Assembly: GCA_039602395.1 (NCBI GenBank)
Contig: JBCNJP010000003.1
Coordinates: forward strand, 22,489,896 to 22,553,895
DNA length: 64,000 nt
Source: Deinandra increscens subsp. villosa
Lineage: Eukaryota; Streptophyta; Magnoliopsida; Asterales; Asteraceae
Direction of reading: 5' to 3'
The notes under the pieces are model-generated. The model did not search any database. It was not told the DNA's origin and saw only the letters and a program-made list of their open reading frames with translations. Position 1 is the first letter of the stretch, and the number at the start of each line of letters is the position of its first letter. Shown one piece after another: positions 30,176 to 41,472 of this stretch. The position numbers were made by a program, and so were the translations under genes.

Positions 30176-33100
30176 TGCCCCCGCGAGATGGAGGATCCGT
30201 CGGATACGCCAATCTTGGAACGATTTCGAAGAAACATCGCCCCAGATAGAGGCTTAGTTAACATGTCAGCCAGCTGATCCTGATTATTAATATGCAAGAC
30301 ACGAGACGGGTAGAGGCAAATAATTCCCGAACAAAGTGGTAGTCAAGAGCCACGTGCTTATGCGAGAGTGATAAACCGAGTTGGCGCATAAGTAAGTGGC
30401 GTCGGTGTTGTCGCACAACAACGTTGGAGTGGCAGTAGGCGCAATGCCAAGTTCACTTAATAAATTTTGCAACCAAAGCAATTCAGCTATGGCATTCACG
30501 ATTGCCTTGTATTCGGCCTCAGTTGACGAACGAGACACAGACTTCTGGCGTGTAGACTTCCAAGAGACAACATTAGTACCCAGGTAATGTAAGTAAGCCG
30601 TAGTTGAACGCCCGACATCATTAACACCACCCCAATTCGAGTCCGAAAAGACCGAGAGAGTGAGAGGAGAATGGCGACTAAGAAATAGAAAATGATGAAT
30701 GGTACCCTTGAGGTAACGAAGGACACATTTAAGAGCTTGCCGGTGAGTTTGACGGGGGAGCGTGCATAAACTGAGAGAGTTTATTGATGGCAAAGGAAAT
30801 ATCAGGACAAGTAAACCCAAGATATTGAAGAGAGCCAACCAGTCGGCGATATTGGGTGGCATCAACAGCCGAAGAAGGATCATTGAGAACCAACGGGTCT
30901 GTGACACTAAGCGGGGTTATGACATCTTTTTCACCTTCCATGTGAAATTGACTTAAGACATCTTGAATGTGATGATGTTGAGATAAGAAGATTCCAGTTG
31001 TTGTGGGAATGACTTTGATGCCAAGGAAGTGGTGCAAAGGTCCAAGGTCCTTGACAGAGAACTTAGTATTAATGGCAGCAACAAACTTGTCAAGGAAGGT
31101 AGTGTCATTCGCTGTGAGAACGATATCGTCCACATACACCATGAAGTAGCAAGTGAAAGTGGAGGAGCGATAGATAAAGAGAGATGCATCGACTCGCGAT
31201 TTTTTGAAGCCGAATTGAAGGAGAAAGTTTGTGAGCTCGATGTACCAGGCTCGCGGAGCCTGTTTAAGACCATACAACGAACGTTTGAGTTTGCAAACAT
31301 GGGTCGGATGTTGAGAATGTTCAAACCCGGGAGGCTGAGTTATGTAAACCTCTTCATTAAGAGTGCCATGCAGAAAAGCGTTATTAACATCGAGTTGACG
31401 AAGTGGCCAGTTCTTCGAGAGAGCAATACAAAGAACTGTACGAATTGTCACCGGTTTGGTAAAAGGGCTAAACGTGTCGAAGTAGTCTCGCCCATATTGT
31501 TGATGAAATCCCTTGGCCACAAGATGTGCCTTGTACTTTCAACCGAGCCATCGGGTTTGCGTTTTACCCGAAAGACCCATTTACAACCAATAGACGCGCG
31601 GCCGGTGGGCGGTAACAGTTCCCATGTGTGATTATGTAAAAGGGCGTTAAATTCCAAGTCCATGGTTGCACACCACTGAGGGTCTTTGAGGGCTTGATGA
31701 TAAGTGGATGGTTCAACGGTAGGTGGGAGAGGATGAAGGGTGGTAGTGTTTATGAACCGTTGGTTGAAATATTTAAGGTTGGGTTTTCGTGTGCGGATGG
31801 GAGACGGAGGGTTGTTAGACTCAGAGGAGGAAGTGGCGAGTGGAGAAGCCACGGGATCGGTCTGGGAAGGATGGTGAGGACCAGGAGCAGAAGGTGGTGA
31901 ATGTGAGGAGGCCGACTGGGCCGTTTGGGCCGAATTCGATGGAGAGGAGGAAGGGTTAATGGACGGGGAGGATGAGGATGGGCTAGAGGAGGATGCGGAG
32001 GTGGGCTCGTAAGATGGATCCGTGGAGACTGTGGGCTCGGTTTGGGAGGCAGCGGGGAAAGGATTCAGAGGGCGACGAAGAGGTGGAGCCACGGTGGGTG
32101 GCGACGGATCGTCGGAAGGTACACATCCCGATGGATCTTCGGGATGTAAGAAGGAGGCCGCAGAGGGCAGTTTGAGAAAGGTGGAAGTATCCGTAGTGTA
32201 AGGGAAAATGTGCTCGATGAACTGAACATGTCGGGAATGGTATAGTCGATGAGCAACCGGGTCATAACACTTGTAAGCAGATTTCGAGACGGAATAGCCT
32301 AGAAAAATGCATTTGATGGATCGAGGATGAAGCTTGGAGGCTGCATGCGGGCGTAACCAAGGGAAACAGAGACACCCAAACGGTTTTAACTTTAGGTAAG
32401 TGGGTGAGGCATTGTATAGTGTATCATACGGGGTTTTATGATTGAGGATGGGTGTAGGTAGTCTATTAATGAGATAAACTGTAGTCTGAAATGCATGGGA
32501 CCAAAAGGTTATGGGAAGTTTAGCATGGTGGAGGAGAGCTAACCCGATTTCGATAATGTGTCTATGACGACGTTCAGCGACCCCGTTTTGTTCCGGCGTA
32601 TGAGGCGGAGTGGTGAAATGGGATATCCCATGTTGCTTAAGATATGGACTTAAGCCAATATATTCCCCAACGTTATCAGAAAATAGGGATACAAGTGTCG
32701 CATTGAAAAAAATTCTCAACAAGCGTTTTGAATTGAGGAAATAACAAAGCAACATCAGATTTTCGTTAAAGTGGATACAGCCAAGTATACTTTGAAAAAA
32801 AATCAACGAAAATAACATAGTAGGCAAAACCATCGTTGGATGGCGTTACCGGACCCCAAACATCCGAGTACACGAGCTCGAGGGGTTTGGTGACAGTAAA
32901 GGAGTTTTCACCGAATGGCAATTTGTGGCTCTTGTTTATAGAACACGCATCACAATGAAAGGAAATAGATGAAATATTATTAAAAGTAATACAAAGTTTC
33001 TTAAGCAACAATTTAAGAACTTTAATAGAAGGGTGGCCTAATTTATGATGCCACGACAAGATAGATTCATAGGTAGTTGTGGTGGAGTGAAGCTGGGAAG

Positions 33101-34470
33101 ATCCCGAAGAGCTTGAGATGTGGCATAGTATATGTCATCCACGTTCGTTCCGCGTATGATTTGCGCCCCCATGCGAAGATCATTCACCACAAAATAAGAG
33201 GGAAAAAGTTCAACAGAAACACGATTAGTTTTGCATAGTTTTGCGATAGAGATAATTTTACTTCGCAAGTTCGAAACAAGGAGAATATTGTTAAGATGTA
33301 AAGGTCGGGAGAAAGTGTGTAAAGTGGAAGAATCGATGTGAGTAACTGGGAGAGAGTTACCAACTTCCTAACAGGATGTCGTCAGGTCCACCGTAGTCAG
33401 AGAAGTGAAGTAATGCCGAGTGATTATTGGCAACATGTGGAGGAGCCGCTGACAAACATCCAGGCTTGTGTTGGAGACGATGACCTTGCTGATGAGGTGT
33501 TAACCACGGGGTTGGTAGGAGAGCCCGTGTGTATGGCAACTTGATTAGCCTTGAGGAACCGTTGCAATTTTCTTCAGTCTTTTGTGTCATTACCTGGAAT
33601 AGAACAATAAATGCAAAAAAAAAAAAAAAAAAAAAAAAACTATAGTTAGTAGGTTGAGAATAAGCAGTGCTAGCGGCAAATCCCTGGGCTCGATTAGGCC
33701 GGCTATTAGGCCCAGATCGCTGTGGGCTGCGGTAGTCAGTGTTGGGCCGCGAGTAGGAGTTTCGATCGGACTGTTCCTGAGTGTAGTTCACAGTCGTGAG
33801 GGTGGGGTTGTTGGGAGTGATAGGGTTGATTTTGAGGGACCGTTCATGGTCGACAAGCTTGGCAAAAAGAACGGGATAGGTGATGGGATTGTCCCTCATT
33901 TTTAAGGCAGCAGAAACATGGGAGAACTCATAACCCAACTGGCCGATGATGTGAACTATGAGATCTTCACCGGAGATGGGACTTTGGGCAAGGGAAAGAT
34001 CGTCGGAGATGTTTTCATCTGGTTCAGGTAGTCAGAAACCGGTCTGGACCCCCCGGGGATTGTTGGCTAGGCGAGACTTGAGAGAAACGATACGGGAGCG
34101 AGAGTTGCTCGCATAGCTAGCAGAGAGCATTTCAAAGGCCTCATGAGACGTGTCGGCGGAGGAGATAACATGCTGAATCTCCTCCGAACAACTTCCAAGG
34201 AGTGCGCCGAGGAGGGTTTAATCCTGTCAGAACCAGGAGGTATATGACGGATTGATTTTGGTAGCGTCCGTGAGTAGGGTTTTTGAGGGTGCCTTCGTCG
34301 TGCCATCAACATAGGAGTCGAGACCAAGACCTATCAGGGTGGCCATGACCTGTTTACGCCAAAACGGGAAAGTTATTGGGGGTGAGTTTTATGGGGAAAT
34401 GGGTGTGAGAGGTGACTTCGATAATGGAAGATTGCGACAAGGTGATGGTTGGGGAGGGAGGTCGACAATC
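30176..34470 (-). pseudogene. Ale-like copia gag-pol, broken
   Basis: The gag occupies about 34370-33540 in several frames. VHIIGQLGYEFSHVSAALKM is recognisable, and a 25-nt homopolymer (33615-33639) lies next to a damaged zinc knuckle. The protease linker reads HVANNHSALLHFSDYGGPDD. Integrase is at 33059-32300 (WHHKLGHPSIKVLKLLLKK, SDVWGPV, EQNGVAERRHRHIIE). The Pro/Ser-rich linker and RT start are in 32300-31448. RT is at 31520-30729 (NNAFLHG, SLYGLKQAPRAWY, YVDDIVLTAND). RNase H is at 30907-30287 (SRSSTEAEYKAIV). Frames overlap and shift at each join, so it is dead. Confidence 0.87.
33615..33639. repeat. A25 homopolymer inside copia gag
   Basis: Twenty-five A on the plus strand (poly-T in the gag sense) just upstream of the zinc-knuckle remnant (TKD, KLQRFLKAN). 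Related gag sequences do not carry it, so it is a slippage expansion or a small insertion. Confidence 0.8.
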
Positions 34471-34511
34471 AGATGGGAGGCTCAGGGGAGCTTCTTAGGC
34501 TCTGATTACCA

Positions 34512-34688
34512 TATAGAGGATGATGCAAAGGTGCTTGAATATTCATTAGCAAATATGCCTTATATAATGGCTATACAACAATGGAAAGGAAATATTACAG
34601 GAGGTAAATAAGTAATCTAGAATCAATACAATAACTACAATATCAATTATAATCTCTACCAAGTATACAAGAATCCTAGTCTCTAATA
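34512..34688 (-). repeat. 5' LTR of the complete Ale-like element
   Basis: 177 bp, same TA...TA ends as the 3' LTR, followed inward by the primer-binding site. Outer neighbour AGAAT. Confidence 0.87.
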
Positions 34689-35640
34689 AGAATCCTACCT
34701 TGAAGAAGCCGAAATGGTAGGGGTGGTTAAGGTTAGGCTTCACACAACAATTTAATTAGAAGATGTTTTTCTCCTTGCCCGCTTTTTTATCAAGATTTTA
34801 TAGACGAGTAGAAACTTTTCGCTACTCTTATAATTGTAATTGACACATTGTTTCTGAAAATATGGATTCAGAAAATATGCTTCTTCGTAAATCTCCACCG
34901 TTCGTTTCTAAGCGGCGCCGCCCACCACTACAACTGCCCCTTCTCCACCGTCTTCCGTTAGTTTGTAAGCGACGCAACCCCTACCACAATCGTCATCTTA
35001 TAAACCCCTAACTCGGTTCCACCATCGATTTCTCTAGAGATAAAGAAGAAGGAAGTGTGAACTGTAATCGGTATTTTGCAGGTATGATAGGTTGAACTGA
35101 TGCTTCAATTTAAGTTTATAGTTGATTGTGTGACTTTCGCTTCTTGGGTTCCCTCTCCGATTTGTGAGTTTTGCTGCCCTAACGTTGCGACTAGGGTTCT
35201 GGCGTAGGTTCAAAGTCGGACCAGTTCCTGCATGTGCACTTTTAATATACCTGATCTGTTATGGTTTAATTTTTACATTTCAGATTTCGATTCTTTTTAG
35301 GATTGCAATAAGGGATGATTGTTTATATGTCTATGTTCTTTGGCTCCATTCATTATATGTTGCTAAAAAATTATGTCAAACACAAACTGATTATGTGTTT
35401 TGATGTTTATTAAACCATCTCAATCCATGTCTAAGGATCTGCAAGATCATACCAAGTAATTTTTATGCAATGTTATAAGTTTAGTGATGGATATTAGTAT
35501 AATTGTTTCTTTTTTTGTTACTTTATCACCGAGACTTTGGAATACTATTGTTGAAGAAACTGGTAGATTTAGAAGAGAGGAAAATAACTCTGACCTTTTT
35601 AAATATATTTCTTTTTTTTATATCGTAAACAATGTGATTT
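34689..35640. other. Unassigned DNA, possibly an old gene 5' end
   Basis: A C-rich leader-like stretch (34890-35030) is followed by TTTTGCAG at 35077 and T-rich sequence, reminiscent of a 5' UTR and intron. No protein domain was recognised. Confidence 0.3.
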
Positions 35641-35652
35641 TCGTTGTAATGT

Positions 35653-35935
35653 GACACTAAAATAGTGTGTATATATAATAAGTGTCACTAAAACGACTAT
35701 AGATAGATAACTAGGATAATCTTTTAGTGACAATAAAAATTTGTTACAAAAGTCTTTTAATATTGTTGGAGAAGAAAAGTGCCACTAAAGCTCAAAAGTT
35801 TGTGTGGCATGTTAAAAAAGTGCCACTAAAATGCTCTAGCGTCACCACTTCTAGTGGCATTTTTTTGTGTCACATATTCGTAAAAGGGTTTTTAGTGGCA
35901 TTATTTTGGCTTTAGTGGCACTTTTGTATGCCACT
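35653..35935. repeat. Cluster of GTGCCACTAAA repeats in two orientations
   Basis: About nine copies of (A)GTGNCACTAAA. The left part reads forward (35653-35830) and the right part as TTTAGTGGCA (35850-35930). This matches the subterminal repeats of CACTA-type elements, but no clear terminus or target duplication was found. Confidence 0.5.
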
Positions 35936-36380
35936 ACATTACTTCTTTTTTTTTTTTAATCCAGCATCTTTGACCCGGTACAAATGATCAGCAAGCCCAT
36001 CCAAGCTAATTCCAGTCCAGCTCAATGTTCGATCCAGCCATCCACCCAGTCCAACACATTATAATAAAACCAAGATTAAACAATTGATGTGAAAGGGAAT
36101 AAAATATAAACACTAGTACTCTGTATTTTTAATAGGTCTTTTCTTCGAGAAAGCAATTTCGTTCCTCACAAGCCATAAACACCTAAAAGAAATAACGATT
36201 ACCGCAGTCACCATTTTCCTTTTTATTAGATTTGCATTTAACATTTTGTCGACTTCAAAAAATTAACAAACTGAAATAATAACTACAAGAATAATAAAAA
36301 TAATAACCATGATAACAATTATAGCAATAATAAAATAATACTATCACAAAAGTGGTAAAGATGTTTCCTGAGATCGATCT
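35936..36380. other. Unassigned AT-rich DNA
   Basis: A T-rich run and AATAAT-rich sequence; no gene. The GATCT at 36376-36380 is the left target duplication of the SIRE-like element. Confidence 0.4.
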
Positions 36381-36772
36381 TGTAAGTCCTAAATCCTCAG
36401 AACGTTACACGATATCAAACACTGAACCGTGCGGAATCCGGTTTAGTTTGTGTCAAGTAGAAGAAAACGATAAAGTAATATGAATCAAACAAACAATGAT
36501 GATCAAAACACTTACTATTCAAGTCGATTGTTGAATGATTACAATGAAGTCACAATATCGAATTTCTCCTAAACCGTAGCCTCCCTAATCTCCTTCTGCG
36601 ATCATCACCTTAATCACCTAGAGTGATTAGGTTTATATACTAGTTACCAAAATACTCCTAGAATTCGGTCCAAGCCCTAACCGGTTACACCCTTAGCCCA
36701 TTCAAAAGCCCAACAAACTATATTAACAAACTAAGCCTAATGTACAAGCCTTCTACAAAATAGATCCTTACA
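36381..36772 (-). repeat. 3' LTR of the SIRE-like element
   Basis: 392 bp, TGTAAGGATC...GGACTTACA on the minus strand. Flanked on the left by GATCT. Confidence 0.93.
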
Positions 36773-36786
36773 ATCTTCCCCTAGGC
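36773..36786 (-). promoter_or_regulatory. Polypurine tract
   Basis: On the minus strand GCCTAGGGGAAGAT lies immediately upstream of the 3' LTR, the expected plus-strand primer site. Confidence 0.7.
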
Positions 36787-36802
36787 TTGTACCATTAGGA
36801 CT

Positions 36803-39253
36803 TCAAGGCAAACTCAAATGGAATGAGACTTTTCCAGCTTTCTTGAATAGTTCAGTCTCCACAATCTTCTCTGCTGCAGCTCTAAATGCATCCACTCGAA
36901 GATCATATTCTTTATATAATGTGACTCTCTGGATTGGTTTTTCAACCAGAGTTTTCAAATCTCTTTCTTCGAATCTCGATAGATCTTGAGTGTCATACAA
37001 ACGTATCTCTCTGTTCCTGCAAATGATTACTGCCTCCGCTGAAGATGGATCATAATGCCAACCAACAAATTCAGACAATGTATCATCAGGATATCTTTCA
37101 CCCAAAGGAATCACTTTGACCTTTCGAGTTGCAGGCCAAACCACTGTCTTCTTGACTTCACCAGTCACTGCATCTTTCCTTTTGAGCACACGAGACTTAG
37201 CAGTAGCAAAATGCTTAAAGCCATCTCTTGATTCTTTCACCAAACGGTTTCGAACATACCAAGCATTGCTGTTTTTGTCGTGATTGAAAAATGGAGCATC
37301 CAACAATGCATTCAGATCAACCATCGTCCAAGAATGAAAATCATTGATGTTGTCATAATATTCAACTGGTGCATGACCCTTTCTTATCACAGCATGCAGC
37401 TTCTTTTCATCATCAAAGTGCCAGGCACACACTCCATCACGATTTCCACATTTATCAGACTCACTTACTCCAAGCTTGAGCAAATATCTTTGTGGAGGAC
37501 ACGTCAATTCCCTGAACCAATTAGCAGTATCATCAAGCTGATAAGACAACACTGTCCTCGGTTCTCTACTTCCTTCAGTGGGAATCTCATCTAGATTATC
37601 ACTAATATCATCCAAGATAGTATCCAGATTTGTAGTTTCAAGATTACCAGTCCCACTAGCTGCCAATTCTTTAGCCAAATCACCAAAACAATCATCCTCA
37701 CCTAATCCTGGCATATCAGAAAACACTTGTGATCCACCAGCCTGGTCAGCTTGATCAATACTTCTCTTGTCTGAACTTGCAGCTCTTTCTTCTTTGAACT
37801 TCATGAAAAGAGATGTCAGATATCCCAGATTAGCATTCACAGAATCCAACTTCTTTGACAATTCTACATTTTCAGCTTTCAGGGTCATTACTTCAGAAGA
37901 CAAGCTTCGAATTTTCACTGATTGACTAACTTCAGACTTCAACATCTCAGAAATTTGATTTCCTTGTCTAACATTTTCATCCATCAGGAACTTAATCTTT
38001 TCATCATTTCCTGCATCCTCAGACATTACAGGCCTCTTTCCTTTATCTACAACTGCAGCAATTTGTTCTTCAGCAGTAGAAGGTTCAACACTATTAGGAC
38101 TTTCAACCATTTCAACCGACTCGGGCATTGACTTAGACCCTTCTGAAACATTAGATTCATGCATCAAAACACTTGCTCTTGATGCCTTAACTCGGATCTT
38201 TGCTTGCTTCTTGGGGGGGCTTTGCTTAGACGAACTTGTAGTTTCAACAACTTGATCAGCATGAGGATTCTCTGAGGGAGGACCCAGATTACCTCTCTTT
38301 CTCTTTGCAACAAGAGGAACATCACTTTCTGTGTCTTCAGCTTCTACATCAGACAAAACAATCTCAGGTACTATGTTCACATTTTCATACAAATCCACAT
38401 CAGAATCTGTGGATTCTAGATTTCTTCCAGACTGTGTGTTAGAAGGACCCGACTGATCTTCTGCTATGCTCACATTCACCTCTGGTTCCACACCTTCGGT
38501 TTCAGGAAATGCTCCTAGCTTAACAAACTCTTTCGTTCCTTGAAACAGAAACTTTCCAGCTCTAGGAGTCTTCAGCAAGTGAAATATACCATTGATCATT
38601 GGTTTTAATTCCAATTTCTCTATTCTTCTTTCAAGATTCGGATACTTAGCATTCAAAATCATCTGGACGAAACGCGGGGTCATTAAAAACCGGTTACCAG
38701 TCACATTCTTTACCCAATCAGACAACAATAGCTTTGAGAAGTTGAAATCCCATCCAAGTGCCAGTGCAACAAAGGCAGCACCATGTTGTTCGTTCAACTG
38801 ATCTTGCGAGGTTCTTTTACCAATGAAACACATCTGAAAATAATGAGCCAGAACCCTCCAATACTCAGGCAACAATTTCTTCATGATCGGAGGAAATTTG
38901 TTTCCCTCATAAGCCATAATCTCCAATCCCTCCTTTATAACCTTTCCATCGTATTTCACAGGATCTTCAGGTTTGTCACCGATGTGCAACACTTCACGAA
39001 TAACCGCTTCATTTACCACAATATTAGTATTCTGAACACGAGCCTGTATCTCAGATCTATCACTGTTAGTAGAGGCACTGTTCCAGAAGTCTCTTATCAT
39101 TTGTTCATCCAGTTCCAGTTCTTCTCTCAGCGCGTAAGAAATCTTGCACACGTTCAGACCTACAATAAGGGACTTGTACATTGCCTTAACGCTTTCTGGA
39201 GGATCTCCCAAATATGCGGCCTGGTTGTGATCAGGGGCAAACAATAGATTCAT
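36803..39253 (-). CDS. Extra 3' ORF of SIRE-like element, unknown function, about 816 residues
   Basis: The frame is open to 39331, but the likely start is the ATG at 39253, two bases after a strong splice acceptor (CTAAC branch-like, then GTGTATTGCAG). Residues 1-250 are a compact, mostly helical region (MNLLFAPDHNQAAYLGD, PEYWRVLAHYFQMCFIGKR, EQHGAAFVALALGWDF). Next come an acidic/Ser-rich linker with basic KRKRG and KKQAK patches and a predicted coiled coil (SSEVMTLKAENVELSKKL). A C-terminal region contains WFRELTCPPQRYLLKLGV and FVGWHYDPSSAEAVIICRN. No signal peptide or transmembrane anchor is convincing from this start, so a retroviral-type envelope is not supported even though SIRE extra ORFs sit in the env position. 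There are no internal stops. Similarity to Athila ORF1-like proteins is possible but untested. Confidence 0.7.
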   Translation of the reverse strand: MNLLFAPDHNQAAYLGDPPESVKAMYKSLIVGLNVCKISYALREELELDEQMIRDFWNSASTNSDRSEIQARVQNTNIVVNEAVIREVLHIGDKPEDPVKYDGKVIKEGLEIMAYEGNKFPPIMKKLLPEYWRVLAHYFQMCFIGKRTSQDQLNEQHGAAFVALALGWDFNFSKLLLSDWVKNVTGNRFLMTPRFVQMILNAKYPNLERRIEKLELKPMINGIFHLLKTPRAGKFLFQGTKEFVKLGAFPETEGVEPEVNVSIAEDQSGPSNTQSGRNLESTDSDVDLYENVNIVPEIVLSDVEAEDTESDVPLVAKRKRGNLGPPSENPHADQVVETTSSSKQSPPKKQAKIRVKASRASVLMHESNVSEGSKSMPESVEMVESPNSVEPSTAEEQIAAVVDKGKRPVMSEDAGNDEKIKFLMDENVRQGNQISEMLKSEVSQSVKIRSLSSEVMTLKAENVELSKKLDSVNANLGYLTSLFMKFKEERAASSDKRSIDQADQAGGSQVFSDMPGLGEDDCFGDLAKELAASGTGNLETTNLDTILDDISDNLDEIPTEGSREPRTVLSYQLDDTANWFRELTCPPQRYLLKLGVSESDKCGNRDGVCAWHFDDEKKLHAVIRKGHAPVEYYDNINDFHSWTMVDLNALLDAPFFNHDKNSNAWYVRNRLVKESRDGFKHFATAKSRVLKRKDAVTGEVKKTVVWPATRKVKVIPLGERYPDDTLSEFVGWHYDPSSAEAVIICRNREIRLYDTQDLSRFEERDLKTLVEKPIQRVTLYKEYDLRVDAFRAAAEKIVETELFKKAGKVSFHLSLP

Positions 39254-39256
39254 GGC

Positions 39257-40080
39257 TGCAATACACTCAACATGGTTAGTTATAATTAAACATGCAAGAC
39301 AAATTCGAATTGTTTCACGACCTGAAAACACTTAAAAATAAACCAGACTTCAACACAAACCAAAATCGACACGTTGATTCTTACCAAAAGAGATTTTTGA
39401 CACACAAAAACAGATTTTTAACAAAACAGCTTTTACCCAATTGAGAACCAGAACTCGATTCACATAAACTCGATCCTTGGGGAGGATCTCGATCGAGTTC
39501 CCCCTCTTAATTTTCGATACAGTTCAAAACTCGATTCTGAAACTCGATTCACTGGAACTCGACTGCCGGTTCGCGATTTGCACACCGGTTCACGATTTTG
39601 AGGAACTCGATCGAGTTCTGGGTTCTCGATCCTGTCTGATCGAGAACCGGTCGTCTTCTCCGATTCTTAACCTGCAACATCAACTCAAACACTCAAAATA
39701 TCATAATCAACCAAACAATCAAAACCAACCTTAATCTCAAAGAAAATTACTGAACCGCTTGATCAAACACACTAAAACAGACAGAAAATTCCGGTGAACG
39801 ACGGCCGGGTTAATCACAGAGGCGGTGGTTCAGTGTACGGCGGCGATGGGAGTAAAGCGGTGAGCGAGGAGATGAGGGTTGGTGACAGTGAGCGATGGAA
39901 GTAGAGGAGAGAGGGATGGTGTCGGTGGTTGCGGGTGGCGGTGATGGGTGAACGGCGGCTGGAGGCAGGTGGCGAACGGCGGTGGTGGTGCGTTGCTTGG
40001 CGGAGGAGATCGGCAAGAAGGGAGGAGACGGCGCTAGGTTAAGCCGGTCTCCTTTTTTTTTTTTTATAAAAAATTTCACA
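39257..40080 (-). promoter_or_regulatory. Gene-like leader of the extra ORF (CT/CCGCC-rich 5' region and intron-like stretch)
   Basis: Read on the minus strand, 40050-39800 is rich in CTCC and CCGCC, like a plant 5' UTR. AT-richer sequence with several CAG/GT sites follows, and the stretch ends in TATTGCAG just before the ATG of the extra ORF. It suggests that the ORF has its own transcribed leader with an intron. Promoter position unknown. Confidence 0.45.
39445..39650. repeat. Cluster of AACTCGAT motifs with a 16-bp palindrome
   Basis: About nine copies of (A)CTCGAT or its complement in 200 bp, including the perfect palindrome GAACTCGATCGAGTTC at 39603-39618 and a near copy at 39485. Located in the leader of the extra ORF. 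Confidence 0.65.
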
Positions 40081-40613
40081 AGTTACACAAGGCACCCTCC
40101 ACTACCATGAAACTTTCAAAACACACCCCAAACTTTCAAACATCATTTTAACCCTCTCATTTAACAAGAAAACACACTTGATCAAATTCAAAACTTCTCA
40201 AACTTCCCCCAAGACCGAGCATGAACATGCGTTGACTGAGCAGATGAAAGAAAAAAATAGAAACCACATGACAAGAGATAAAATAAAGAAAAATTACCAG
40301 AAACACTAAACATCAAACCTGTTCTGAGATGGTTTTTAGGGATCAAACCAGCCTCTCTCGGACTGAGGAACGTTTTTAAGCCTTTATTACTCGAGCATGT
40401 CCAGACGATTTCCAGTATATTGGTCCATCTTAAGCTCATGTTCCGCATTTTCCGGCTGTTTGTCACTTTATTTATCTTTTAAGTTCATTAATTATGAGCA
40501 TCCAACAGTCACACACAAGTCCTAGGTAATATAAAGTATAGTCTATCAAGCAGACACATTCCCTACCACATATTTCACAATTCGGATCCAAGGTTTTGAA
40601 ACAGTTCTCCAGA

Positions 40614-41260
40614 CTAGGTTGAGAAGAGAAAAGAACAGATCTTTAGAGAATGGTATAATATACAATTGACTTTAGTTGATTTCATCTCAGAGGTATTTTT
40701 TCGGTCAGGCGTTAACCTTTCTTCAAACACATAAGAATCATCATAAGTCGAGGCTGAAGGGTTTTGGACACTAGAGGGTCTCTTTTGATGTGCACTTTGG
40801 CATCTTTTTGGGTTTAAATAATATACAGCGATCTGCAAGCACGTTTGTAATCCTAACCAGGTCATTGCTTCCGCAAAGCAGAGGTTAGGTTTACAAACAC
40901 GTCGGTACAATCTACACCAGGTCATTGCTTCCGCAAAGCAGAGGTGAGACTGACTAACGGCTTAAGTGTCCCCAGGTCTTTGCTCACGCAAAACAGAGGA
41001 GACACCGACTTTTTGAGAGACAAGTTTGAATACCTTGGAGACTGATGTGTGTATCGGGAACGTGTAAGCAGTCAAATAGAGCTATACAATAACCTAAGTG
41101 TGTGCTTCCATCAAACGACATACTTTATCTTTAAGTGTGTAACGCATACCTTATCTTTGGAACTGAGCCTACCGAGCACATCATCATGGATCACGTCTTT
41201 CATATCAGCCGTACACGTGTCAGTCTTCAATAGCCAGAATTTCATTTCATTTCCCACCTA
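40614..41260 (-). other. Rearranged spacer with a pol-linker fragment and tandem repeats
   Basis: The minus-strand frame about 40810-40685 repeats a pol linker (STYDDSYVFEERLTPDRKN). A 42-bp stretch, 40685-40726, is identical to 42885-42926. At 40857-41000 three units of about 60 bp share AGGTCATTGCTTCCGCAAAG. This appears to be leader or pol material moved during the deletion that removed gag-integrase. Confidence 0.55.
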
Positions 41261-41365
41261 AACTCAGGAACAGGAAGAATTAAAATTAAAAAGCTTCAAA
41301 AAGGAAAGACAAGCATACTTATCTTCCCCTGCTTTTTGATTTTAATTACAGACGAACACACCCGA

Positions 41366-41429
41366 TTTTTTTTTTTTTTTTTTTTTTTGATAATCACAAA
41401 CAGACAAAATTTTTTTTTTTTTTTTTTTT
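41366..41429. repeat. Two long T tracts
   Basis: T23 at 41366-41388 and T20 at 41410-41429, just downstream (in element sense) of the RNase H stop. Length is prone to assembly error. Confidence 0.8.
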
Positions 41430-41472
41430 AAACAAAACACACACAAATAAAAGAGACTAAGAATCTGCATAA

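Larger units (their letters stand above)
29106..33132. repeat. Large duplicated block, copy B
   Basis: Same-orientation counterpart of 8382-12420. Here the similarity ends only because copy A is interrupted; the Ale-like element continues to 34688. The left edge lies one base from a copia LTR. Confidence 0.85.
30000..34688 (-). mobile_element. Complete Ale-like Ty1/copia element, decayed
   Basis: LTRs at 30000-30175 and 34512-34688, a primer-binding site at 34498-34511 (TGGTAATCAGAGCC, one extra A compared with the usual form), and a polypurine tract next to the 3' LTR. Outer flanks are GGAAT and AGAAT, an imperfect 5-bp target duplication. The order gag, protease, integrase, RT, RNase H is that of Ty1/copia; the short LTRs and gag style suggest Ale/Retrofit. 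Confidence 0.87.

Noticed and set aside
36803..39331. Envelope glycoprotein call for the SIRE-like extra ORF
   Set aside because: The N-terminal hydrophobic run lies upstream of the likely ATG in intron-like sequence, and no other membrane segment is evident.
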